Positions 18,155 to 26,438 of a stretch of DNA of 64,000 nt are shown here, in pieces. A program made the translations under genes and the position numbers. This DNA is from Embleya sp045207655 (GTDB lineage Bacteria > Actinomycetota > Actinomycetes > Streptomycetales > Streptomycetaceae), in NCBI RefSeq assembly GCF_045207655.1, contig NZ_CP108784.1, positions 1,364,001 to 1,428,000 on the forward strand, in the 5' to 3' direction. Under the pieces are notes generated by a model that worked only from the letters and a program-made list of their open reading frames with translations, ran no database searches and was not told where the DNA came from. How positions within the stretch are numbered: position 1 is the stretch's first letter; the number at the start of each line of letters is the position of its first letter.

Positions 18155-19146
18155 GCCGCCCCCTCCGTCCGGTCCTGGTCCTGTCCGGCGAACACGCCGG
18201 GCTTTTCACGGGCCGGGACCACCATGGTCCCGATGCCCTCGTCGGTGAACACTTCCAACAGCAGCGAGTGCGCGACCCGCCCGTCCAGGACGTGTGCGGC
18301 GGGCACGCCGGCCTGCACGGCCCGCAGGCACGCCTCCATCTTGGGCAGCATGCCGGTGGACAGCGTCGGCAGCAGCGCCGCCAACTCCTCGGCGTCCAGG
18401 CTCGATATCACCTCGTCGCTGGTGGGCCAGTCGGCGTACAGCCCCTCGACGTCGGTGAGCACGACCAGCTTCTCCGCGCCCAGCGCCACCGCGAGCGCCG
18501 AGGCCGCGGTGTCCGCGTTGACGTTGTAGACGTGTCCGTCGGTGCCGCGCGCGATCGAGGAGATCACCGGGATCCGGTTGTCCTGCAGCAGGGCGTTGAT
18601 CGCGCCGGGGTCGACCTCGACGATGTCGCCGACCAGGCCGATGTCGATCGGCTCGCCGTCCACGATCGCGTGCCGCTTGACGGCGGTCATCGTGTGCGCG
18701 TCCTCGCCGGTCATCCCGACCGCGAACGGGCCGTGCCCGTTGATCAGACCCACGATCTCGCGCTGCACCTGGCCGGCGAGCACCATCCGCACCACGTCCA
18801 TCGCCTCGGGCGTGGTCACCCGCAGGCCGCCCGCGAACGAGGATTCGATGCCGAGCCGGTCGAGCTGCGCGCTGATCTGCGGTCCGCCGCCGTGCACGAC
18901 GACCGGGCGCAGCCCGGCGAAGCGCAGGAACACCAGGTCCTGGGCGAACGCCTGCTTGAGCGCGTCGTCCACCATGGCGTTGCCACCGAACTTGATCACC
19001 ACGGTCTTGCCGTAGAAGCGCTCCAACCACGGCAACGCCTCGATCAGCGTGTGTGCCTTGGCCAGTGCCGCGTTGTTGCGCCCCTGTTTGCCGGCCGATT
19101 CCGTCCGCATCCCGCTCCCCCTCGTCTGGCTGTCCGTACCGGTCAT
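18151..19146 (-). CDS. argB: Acetylglutamate kinase
   Basis: Phosphorylates N-acetylglutamate; usually the arginine-feedback-controlled step. 331 aa, with VIKFGGNAM and VVHGGGPQI substrate/ATP motifs and an N-terminal helix region typical of arginine-sensitive forms (NNAALAKAHTLIEALPWLERF region). The ATG at 19146 overlaps the argJ stop (ATGA). Longer in-frame extensions upstream lie inside argJ and are discarded. Confidence 0.96.
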   Translation of the reverse strand: MTGTDSQTRGSGMRTESAGKQGRNNAALAKAHTLIEALPWLERFYGKTVVIKFGGNAMVDDALKQAFAQDLVFLRFAGLRPVVVHGGGPQISAQLDRLGIESSFAGGLRVTTPEAMDVVRMVLAGQVQREIVGLINGHGPFAVGMTGEDAHTMTAVKRHAIVDGEPIDIGLVGDIVEVDPGAINALLQDNRIPVISSIARGTDGHVYNVNADTAASALAVALGAEKLVVLTDVEGLYADWPTSDEVISSLDAEELAALLPTLSTGMLPKMEACLRAVQAGVPAAHVLDGRVAHSLLLEVFTDEGIGTMVVPAREKPGVFAGQDQDRTEGAA

Positions 19147-20297
19147 GACGAGTAGGCCGAGTTCTCGTGGACGTAGTCGGCCGTGAGGTCGTTGGTCCAC
19201 ACGGTCACGGCGGCGTCGCCCGCGTTCAGGTCGGCCACGATGTGCGTCTCGCGCGGGCTCATGTCGACCAGTTCGCGGTCCTCGCCCACGAAGCCGTCCC
19301 GGCACACCCACACCCCGTTGAACGCGACGTCGAGCCGGTCGGGGTCGAAGGTGGCGGCGGTGGTGCCGATCGCGGCCAGCACCCGGCCCCAGTTGGCGTC
19401 CTCACCGTGCACCGCGCACTTGAACAGGTTGTTCCGGGCGATCGAGCGGGCCACCTCGAGCGCGTCGGCCTCGGTCGCGGCGCCGGTGACGTCGATCCGG
19501 ATGTCCTTGCTCGCGCCCTCGGCGTCGCCGATCAGCTGCCGGGCCAGGTCGCCGCAGACCGTGCGCACCGCCTCGGCGAACGCGGCGGGGTCGGGCTCGA
19601 CCCCGCCGGCGCCGGAGGCCATCAGCAGCACGGTGTCGTTGGTGGACATGCAGCCGTCGGAGTCGATCCGGTCGAACGTGGTGTACGTGGCGCCGCGCAG
19701 CACCGCGTCCGCCGTCTCGGCGTCGACGGCCGCGTCGGTGGTGAGCACGACGAGCATCGTGGCCAGCCCCGGGGCAAGCATGCCCGCGCCCTTGGCCATC
19801 CCGCCGACCGTCCACCCGGCGGGGTCGGTGACCACGGACTGCTTGTGCACGCTGTCCGTGGTCTTGATCGCGATCGCCGCGTCCTCGCCGCCGGTCGCGC
19901 TCAGCGCCGCGGCGGCCTTGTCCACGCCCGGCAGCAGCTTGTCCATCGGCAGTTGCAGGCCGATCAGGCCGGTGGAGGCCACCACGATCTCGCCCGCGTT
20001 GAGCCCGAGCAGCTCGGCCGCGCGCTCGGCGGTGGCGTGCGTGTTGCGAAAGCCCTCGGCGCCGGTGCACGCGTTGGCACCGCCGGAGTTGAGCACGACC
20101 GCCTGCACCTGGCCGGCCTTGACCACCTGCTCCGACCACACCACCGGTGCGGCCTTGATCCGGTTCGAGGTGAACACGGCGGCGCCCGCGATCGAGGGGC
20201 CGTCGTTGACCACGAGTGCCACGTCGGGCAGGCCCGTGGTCTTGAGGCCCGCGGCCACGCCCGAGGCCCGGAAGCCCTTTGCTGCGGTGACGCTCAC
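19143..20297 (-). CDS. argJ: Bifunctional ornithine acetyltransferase/N-acetylglutamate synthase
   Basis: Recycles the acetyl group from N-acetylornithine to glutamate. 384 aa. The precursor should self-cleave between Ala and the nucleophile Thr in KGAGMLAPGLATML, giving alpha and beta chains. The GTG at 20297 overlaps the argC stop (GTGA). Whether it is mono- or bifunctional cannot be told from sequence alone. Confidence 0.96.
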   Translation of the reverse strand: MSVTAAKGFRASGVAAGLKTTGLPDVALVVNDGPSIAGAAVFTSNRIKAAPVVWSEQVVKAGQVQAVVLNSGGANACTGAEGFRNTHATAERAAELLGLNAGEIVVASTGLIGLQLPMDKLLPGVDKAAAALSATGGEDAAIAIKTTDSVHKQSVVTDPAGWTVGGMAKGAGMLAPGLATMLVVLTTDAAVDAETADAVLRGATYTTFDRIDSDGCMSTNDTVLLMASGAGGVEPDPAAFAEAVRTVCGDLARQLIGDAEGASKDIRIDVTGAATEADALEVARSIARNNLFKCAVHGEDANWGRVLAAIGTTAATFDPDRLDVAFNGVWVCRDGFVGEDRELVDMSPRETHIVADLNAGDAAVTVWTNDLTADYVHENSAYSS

Positions 20298-21322
20298 GGT
20301 GCTACTCCCGTCTTGCTCAGTCCCAGGTCCTCGGCCAGGCCGAGGGCGATGTTGGTGCTCTGGATGGCGCCGCCGGCGGTGCCCTTGGCGAGATTGTCGA
20401 TCGCGCCGACCACGACCACCCGGCCGGCCCGCTCGTCGACGGCGACCTGCAGCACGGCGGTGTTCGCGCCGTAGACCATCGCGGTCGCGGGCCACTGCCC
20501 CTCGGCCAGCAGGTGTACGAAGGGCTCGTCGGCATAGGCCGCGGCGTACGCGGCGCGCACCGCCTCGGCGCTCACCCCGGGCTTCAGCCGGGCGGTGCAG
20601 GTGGCCAGGATGCCGCGCGACATGGGCACCAGGGTCGGCGTGAAGGACACCGTGACGTCCGCGTCGGTGACCGCGCGCAGGCCCTGGATGATCTCCGGGG
20701 TGTGCCGGTGCACGCCGCCGACGCCGTACGCGCTCGCGGAGCCCATCACCTCGCTGCCCAGCAGGTGCGTCTTGGGCGCCTTGCCCGCGCCCGAGGTGCC
20801 GGAGGCGGCCACCACGACCCAGTCGGGTTCGACCAGGCCGGCGGCCTGCGCGGGCACCGTGCACAGCAGCGAGACGGTCGGGTAGCAGCCGGGCACCGCG
20901 ATCCGCCGGGTGTTCGCCAGCGCGGCCCGGCCGCCCGGCAGCTCGGGCAGTCCGTACGGCCATGTCCCGGCATGGGAGGATCCGTAGAATTGCTCCCAGT
21001 CCGTCGCCTCCCGCAGGCGGTAGTCCGCGCCGCAGTCCACCACGAGCACGTCCGCGCCCAGTTGCGCGGCCAGCGCGCCGGACTGTCCGTGCGGCAGGGC
21101 CAGGAAGACCACGTCGTGACCGGCGAGGTTGTCCGCGGTGGTCTCGGCGAGCACGCGGTCGGCCAACGGCAACAGGTGAGGCTGCAACTCGCCCAGGCGT
21201 CGGCCCGCGTTGGACCCCGCCGTGAGCGTGCCGATCTCGATCTCCGGATGCGCGAGCAGCAGGCGCAGGACTTCCCCGCCCGCGTATCCGCTCGCTCCGG
21301 CCAGTGCCGCCTTGGCCCCCAT
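20294..21322 (-). CDS. argC: N-acetyl-gamma-glutamyl-phosphate reductase
   Basis: NADPH-dependent reductase. 342 aa, with the N-terminal nucleotide motif GASGYAGGE and the catalytic Cys in VPGCYPT. The ATG is preceded by AGGAGG within the leader. First gene of the arginine operon, directly behind the ArgR operator. Confidence 0.97.
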   Translation of the reverse strand: MGAKAALAGASGYAGGEVLRLLLAHPEIEIGTLTAGSNAGRRLGELQPHLLPLADRVLAETTADNLAGHDVVFLALPHGQSGALAAQLGADVLVVDCGADYRLREATDWEQFYGSSHAGTWPYGLPELPGGRAALANTRRIAVPGCYPTVSLLCTVPAQAAGLVEPDWVVVAASGTSGAGKAPKTHLLGSEVMGSASAYGVGGVHRHTPEIIQGLRAVTDADVTVSFTPTLVPMSRGILATCTARLKPGVSAEAVRAAYAAAYADEPFVHLLAEGQWPATAMVYGANTAVLQVAVDERAGRVVVVGAIDNLAKGTAGGAIQSTNIALGLAEDLGLSKTGVAP

Positions 21323-21341
21323 TACCGCCTCCTTGTGAGGA

Positions 21342-21376
21342 GCATGACTATACGTATCAATGAATCTCTATGCAAG
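21342..21376 (-). promoter_or_regulatory. Tandem ARG boxes (ArgR operator) upstream of argC
   Basis: The minus strand carries TTGCATAGAGATTCATT directly followed by GATACGTATAGTCATGC. These are two AT-rich imperfect palindromes of ARG-box type, 20 bp before the argC start. The AT content is striking in this GC-rich background. The position fits repression of the operon by the ArgR encoded within it. Confidence 0.72.
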
Positions 21377-21578
21377 TACGTTGGGTGACCGCACGTCCGG
21401 GGCCCGCTCCGGGCCACCATGCCGCGCCCGCCCTCCACCCCAATAGGGCGCAGGCCCGGTGCGTTAGGATCAGCCGACTTCGGATACGCGCCCCCCAGAG
21501 GGCAGTCGACCGCCGGCGGGACGGCAGCGACACGCAGCAGACGGCGGGCGCCCCCGCCCAGGAAACGAACGAGACCAC

Positions 21579-23465
21579 GTGACCCCTCCCCCCGGCACCT
21601 CCGGGCCCGCCGGCGCCTCGCGCGCCGCGGGCACGGACCTACAGTCCCCGACCGGTGAACCGCCGCCGGAGCCCGAATCGGGCACCGCGGACACGCCCGA
21701 CGGCCCTACCGGCCGGACCTCGCCCGATCGTCGGACCGGCCGCGTCCCACTGCCGGACCTGCTCGCGCTGGGGCTGCCGACACTGGTGTTCGCGATCATG
21801 GGCTGGCACCAGCGGTGGATCACCGACGACGGCCTGATCTTCACCCGCGCGGTCCGCGAGATCCTGGCCGGCAACGGCCCCGTCTACAGCGCCGGCGAAC
21901 GGGTCGAGACCTCCACCAGCACGCTGTGGCAATGGCTGCTCGCGCTCCTCGGCGGGATCACCCCCTTCGACTACGCGCCCACCGCCGTCTACACCGGCCT
22001 GATCCTGGCCGTCGCCGGACTGTGGCTGTCCCTGGACGGCACCCGCCGGCTCTTCCGCGGCATGGCCGTCACCCGCCTGCTGCTGCCCGCCGGCGCACTG
22101 GTCTTCATCGCCATCCCCTCCGTGTGGGACTTCGCCACCGCCGGCATGGAGACCGGACTGATCCTGTTCTGGATCGGCCTGTCCTGGTGGCTGCTGATCG
22201 GCACCTGGCTGCGCCCGGTCGGCACCCACACCACCCGCCGCACGCTCGCGCTCTCCTTCTGGTTCGGCCTGGGCCCCCTGGTCCGCCCGGACCTGGGCCT
22301 GACCATGGTCGTCCTGCTCGCCGCCCAGTTCCTGCTCGTTCGGGCCCGCTGGCCCAAGGCGTTGGCGATGCTGGCCTGCGCCGGCTTCCTGCCCGCCGCG
22401 TACGAGATCTTCCGCCTGGGCTACTACGGCCTGATCTTCCCGATGCCCGCGCTCACCAAGGAGGCGTCGGGATCCCTGTGGGGCCGGGGTTGGGACTACC
22501 TGACCGACTACATGCGGCCGTACTACCTGTGGATCCCGATGCTCCTGATCCTGGCCGCGGTCGCGCTCGCGCTCACCCGCCGCCGCCCCGCCGACCGGCG
22601 CACCTGGATCGTGATCGCCACCCCGCTGGTCGCGGCGCTCGGCCAGACCGTCTACGTGCTCAAGGTCGGCGGCGACTTCATGCACGGCCGGATGTGGCTG
22701 CCGGTGCTGCTGCTCGTCCTGCTCCCGCTCCTGCTCGCCCCGCTGGACCGCCTGGTGACCCCGGTCGTCGTGCTGGTCGCGGTGTGGGCCGTGGTCTGCG
22801 GCACCACCCTGCGCTCGGGCGTGATCACCACGCCCGCCCCCAGCGGCCACGGCAACCAGGTCTGGAACGAACGCGACACCTACGCGGCCTGGACCCGGAC
22901 CGACAACCCCACCACCGAGGAAGCGCACATCCGCACGTTGCCGACCATCGAAGAGGCCTTCCGTAACGAAAAGGCCGGCGGCGATCGTTTGTTGTTCGTG
23001 GACCCGAACTACATGAAGATCCCGCCGCTGCCGCTGCGCCGCGACCTGCCCTACGACAAGGGTCTGGTCATCGGCCGGCTCGGCGTGGGCGGCTCGATCA
23101 CCCCGCTCGGCGGCATCGTGGTCGACGTGTGGGGCCTGTCCAACACGGTCGGCGCGCACATCACCGAGACCCAGCACGTCGCCGCGGGCCACAAGAAGCT
23201 GCTGCCGTTCGCCTGGAACGTCGCGCTGTACGTCGACCCCTCGGGCGACGCGCTGGTCCCGGAGACGGCCGCGCCCGCCGCGGAGATCCGGGCCGCCCGG
23301 GCCGCGCTGCGCTGTGGCGACCTCAAGGAACTGGTCGACTCGGTCACCGAACCGATGTCCGCGTCGCGCTTCTGGAAGAACCTGACCGGCGCCCCCGACC
23401 GGACCAACCTGCGGATCCCGGCCAACCCGATCCTGGCGGAGAAGAAATTCTGCTCGCCCTCCTGA
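21579..23465 (+). CDS. GT-C fold glycosyltransferase, AftB-like (paralog 1)
   Basis: 628-aa polytopic membrane protein. A ~50-residue Pro-rich cytosolic N-terminus precedes about nine to ten hydrophobic segments, then a ~230-residue C-terminal domain expected outside the membrane. WITDDGLIF near residue 80 carries the Asp-Asp pair that is catalytic in AftB, the mycobacterial terminal beta-1,2-arabinofuranosyltransferase. GNGPVYSAGERVE, KVGGDFMHGRM and the end motif KELVDSVTEPMSASRFWKNL also match that family. It likely uses a polyprenyl-phosphate sugar. GTG start; divergent from argC. Confidence 0.8.
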   Translation: MTPPPGTSGPAGASRAAGTDLQSPTGEPPPEPESGTADTPDGPTGRTSPDRRTGRVPLPDLLALGLPTLVFAIMGWHQRWITDDGLIFTRAVREILAGNGPVYSAGERVETSTSTLWQWLLALLGGITPFDYAPTAVYTGLILAVAGLWLSLDGTRRLFRGMAVTRLLLPAGALVFIAIPSVWDFATAGMETGLILFWIGLSWWLLIGTWLRPVGTHTTRRTLALSFWFGLGPLVRPDLGLTMVVLLAAQFLLVRARWPKALAMLACAGFLPAAYEIFRLGYYGLIFPMPALTKEASGSLWGRGWDYLTDYMRPYYLWIPMLLILAAVALALTRRRPADRRTWIVIATPLVAALGQTVYVLKVGGDFMHGRMWLPVLLLVLLPLLLAPLDRLVTPVVVLVAVWAVVCGTTLRSGVITTPAPSGHGNQVWNERDTYAAWTRTDNPTTEEAHIRTLPTIEEAFRNEKAGGDRLLFVDPNYMKIPPLPLRRDLPYDKGLVIGRLGVGGSITPLGGIVVDVWGLSNTVGAHITETQHVAAGHKKLLPFAWNVALYVDPSGDALVPETAAPAAEIRAARAALRCGDLKELVDSVTEPMSASRFWKNLTGAPDRTNLRIPANPILAEKKFCSPS

Positions 23466-23544
23466 GCCCGCCATCGGCCCGGCAGGCGATCATCAGTGGT
23501 TATGGTGTGGTCGGCCGGCCCGCCCCGACTGGAGTCAACGAACC

Positions 23545-25410
23545 ATGAGCCTCGTGAGTGTGCTGTCCGGGCGCTCGCGCTCCGGGCGACCGTCCGATCC
23601 GCCCGTGGACGGCCCGCGGCCCCGCGGCGTCGCCCGCTGGAACACCGCGATGGTGCTGGCTCCCGCACTGATCGTGCTGATCATGGGGTGGCACCGCCGC
23701 TGGATCAGCGACGACGGCCTGATCTTCACCCGCACGGTCCGCCAGATCCTGGCCGGCCACGGCCCCGTGTTCAACGTGGGCGAACGCGCCGAGGCGTCCA
23801 CGAGCACGCTGTGGCAGTGGATCCTGGTCCTGGCCTCGTGGATCACCCAAACGGACGTCGGCCGGCTCGCGGTCTATCTGGGCCTGCTGTGCACCACCGC
23901 CGGCTACGCGCTCGCCCTGCACGCCACCCGCCGGCTGTACACCCGCACCGAGGACACCCCCTGGCTGGTGCCGTTCGGCGTGCTCGCGCTGCTCGCGCTG
24001 CCGCCGGTGTGGGACTTCGCCACCTCGGGCCTGGAGACCGGCCTGACCACGCTGTGGACGGCCGGCTGCTGGTGGCTGCTGGTCCGGCTGCCGCACGACC
24101 GGCGCGCCCGGGTCGAGTACGCCCTGGCCTTCCTGGCCGGCCTCGGCCCGATGGTGCGCCCCGACCTGGCCATCGCCGGCCTCGGCTTCCTGATCGCGCT
24201 CGCCGTCGTCCGCCGCCCCCGGGTGCTGCGGGTCCTGGCCCTGCTCGGCACCGCGTTCACCCTGCCGCTGCTGTACGAGATCTTCCGGATGGGCTACTAC
24301 GGCGTCGTACTGCCGCTGCCCGCCGTCACCAAGGAGGCCTCCGCGGCCGACTGGTCCCGGGGCTGGGACTACGTCCACGACCTGACCGAGCCGTACCACC
24401 TGTGGATCCCGGCCGTCGTGCTGGCGGCCGTCGTGCTCGGCCGACTCGCGCCGCGCCTGAGCGACCCCGCGGGCCTGCCCGGGCGCCTGCGCACGATCGA
24501 CCGCGCCGCCTGGAACCGGTTCACCGTCTTCGCGGTGCCGGTCCTGTGCGGCCTGGCGATGCTGCTCTACGTGGTGCGCGTCGGCGGCGACTTCATGCAC
24601 GCCCGGATGTTGCTGCCCGGACTGTTCATGCTGCTCCTGCCGATCCTGATGGTCCCCGCGAACCGACTCGCGGTACCCGCCGCCACGGTGCTCGTCGGCT
24701 GGGCCCTGATCTGCGCGATCACCTTCCGGGTGCCCTACGACGGCATCGGCCCGCGCGGCGTCGCCGACGAACGCGCCTTCTACGTCGGCGCGCTCAACGT
24801 CGCCAACCCGGTCACCGCGTACTCCTACGTGGCCAACTACCCACGCTTCCCCTCCGCCGCGAACGCCGCCCGCGCCGACCACACGCACGTGATCGTCTAC
24901 CCCTGGTACGACAGCTTCTACGTCACCGCGCTCAACCCGAACCTGCCCGCCCCGGTCGCCACGGTGTGGGCCAACCTGGGCATGAACGGCGCCAACACCC
25001 CGCTCGACGGCGTCTCGGTGGACATCCTGGGCCTGGCGTATCCGCTCGCCGCCCACGTCGAACTCACCACCCGGGGCCGCCCAGGGCACGAGAAGGAAAT
25101 CGACATCGCCTGGGTCTTCGCCCAGTACGCCTCCCCCGACGCCGTCCTGCCCCCGGGCATCGACCCGATCCGGGTCAAGGCCGCCCGCTACGCCCTGACC
25201 TGTGGCGACGCCAACCGGGGCAAACTCAAGGAACTCCAGGACTCGGTCCACGAACCGATGTCCTGGAGCCGCTTCAAAAAGAACTTCACCGGCGCCTTCG
25301 ACCGCACCTCGTTCCGCTTCCCCAACAACCCGATCACCGCCGCCAAGGAAATCTGCGGCATAGACGTCCTCGCCAAGGACGTCCTCCCCAAAGACAAACC
25401 CGACCGCTGA
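23545..25410 (+). CDS. GT-C fold glycosyltransferase, AftB-like (paralog 2)
   Basis: 621 aa, collinear with the gene upstream but closer to paralog 3 (shared TVRQILAG, LETGLTTLWTAGCWWLL and MLLYVVRVGGDFMH). The catalytic-type Asp pair is in WISDDGLIF near residue 55. Multiple membrane segments, and a C-terminal soluble domain ending in the DSVHEPMSWSRFKKNFTGAF motif. ATG start with TGGAG 15 bp upstream; 79 bp after paralog 1, so probably co-transcribed. The acceptor polymer is unknown. Confidence 0.8.
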   Translation: MSLVSVLSGRSRSGRPSDPPVDGPRPRGVARWNTAMVLAPALIVLIMGWHRRWISDDGLIFTRTVRQILAGHGPVFNVGERAEASTSTLWQWILVLASWITQTDVGRLAVYLGLLCTTAGYALALHATRRLYTRTEDTPWLVPFGVLALLALPPVWDFATSGLETGLTTLWTAGCWWLLVRLPHDRRARVEYALAFLAGLGPMVRPDLAIAGLGFLIALAVVRRPRVLRVLALLGTAFTLPLLYEIFRMGYYGVVLPLPAVTKEASAADWSRGWDYVHDLTEPYHLWIPAVVLAAVVLGRLAPRLSDPAGLPGRLRTIDRAAWNRFTVFAVPVLCGLAMLLYVVRVGGDFMHARMLLPGLFMLLLPILMVPANRLAVPAATVLVGWALICAITFRVPYDGIGPRGVADERAFYVGALNVANPVTAYSYVANYPRFPSAANAARADHTHVIVYPWYDSFYVTALNPNLPAPVATVWANLGMNGANTPLDGVSVDILGLAYPLAAHVELTTRGRPGHEKEIDIAWVFAQYASPDAVLPPGIDPIRVKAARYALTCGDANRGKLKELQDSVHEPMSWSRFKKNFTGAFDRTSFRFPNNPITAAKEICGIDVLAKDVLPKDKPDR

Positions 25411-25415
25411 CCAAC

Positions 25416-25516
25416 CCAGCCCGTCCGGCGCTTGAGGACACTCGCCACAGGCGCCCGCCAACCGCAACCACCGCACCTCGCGCGCACCAATCCAGCCCGT
25501 CCGGCGCTTGAGGACA
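25416..25516 (+). repeat. Two copies of a dispersed GC-rich intergenic repeat
   Basis: CAGCCCGTCCGGCGCTTGAG, followed by GACA, occurs at 25417-25440 and again at 25493-25516, between convergent genes. The same core recurs three times at 36.7-37.1 kb. Very similar intergenic sequences are familiar from Streptomyces genomes (from memory). The function is unknown. Confidence 0.85.
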
Positions 25517-25564
25517 CACTCGACGACAAACGGCCATCGGGCCGGCCACGGCCCGAAGGCCGGC

Positions 25565-26239
25565 TCACCCCCGGGACCGGACAGTCACATCGTTGATCCG
25601 CGAATCCTGCGGCAGCAACAGCGCCGACACGACAACCCCCGCGACGGTCCCGGGATCGCTGTACCGCTCGCTCTCGAACGCCCCACCCTCCTGCTCCCGC
25701 ACCCCACGCTGCATCGGCGTCGCGGTCCGCCCCGGATACACGCTGGTCACCCGCAGCAGCGGCTCCTCCTCCCGCAGCCCGTCGGCCAACGCCTTCAACG
25801 CGTGCTTGCTCGCCGCGTACGCCGCCCAGCCCGGATTGGTCCGCAACCCCGCACCGCTGTTGAGCAGCACCACATCGCCGTGCCCGCGCCGCAACGCCGG
25901 CAGCAGCACGCGCGTAACCTCCGCCACCGCGACCACGTTGACGGTCAATGTGCGTGACCACACGGCCGAGGCCGTCTCCGCCACCGTGCCCAGATCCGCG
26001 ATGCCCGCGCTGTGCACCAGGCCCGCGAACGTCTCCTCGGCGATCGGCGCCAGCGCGTCCACGATCGTCTCGGGGCGCTCCAGGTCCGCGACCACGGTCC
26101 GCACCCCGGGCCCGGCCACCTCCGCGGCCCGCGCCTGCGACCGCACGATCGCGACCAGGTCGTGGCCGTCCTCGCGCAACCGGCGGGCGATCTCCGCACC
26201 GATACCACTGCCGGCACCGGTAACCACGTAAGTGCTCAT
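25565..26239 (-). CDS. Short-chain dehydrogenase/reductase
   Basis: 224-aa SDR: nucleotide motif TGAGSGIG at the N-terminus, NSGAG near the active site, catalytic Tyr-Lys in YAASKHA, and a short C-terminus. The substrate is unknown. It sits on the opposite strand between glycosyltransferase paralogs 2 and 3, interrupting an otherwise continuous tandem array, and carries two repeat copies just downstream of its stop. Confidence 0.86.
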   Translation of the reverse strand: MSTYVVTGAGSGIGAEIARRLREDGHDLVAIVRSQARAAEVAGPGVRTVVADLERPETIVDALAPIAEETFAGLVHSAGIADLGTVAETASAVWSRTLTVNVVAVAEVTRVLLPALRRGHGDVVLLNSGAGLRTNPGWAAYAASKHALKALADGLREEEPLLRVTSVYPGRTATPMQRGVREQEGGAFESERYSDPGTVAGVVVSALLLPQDSRINDVTVRSRG

Positions 26240-26438
26240 CCCGCCACCCTACGAGGTGCGCGAGCACCGGGACCGACGACCACATGCGGCCCACCCCTGC
26301 CCCATTCGGCCCCACCGGCCCCGCCCGTCCCTCACCCGGCCCTCGCCCGGCCCGCCCGGCACGACCGCCCTCACCCGCCCGACCGGCCCCGCGCGGCCCC
26401 ACGCCGCCCCGCCCCACCCCGACTGGAGCCCGCCGACG

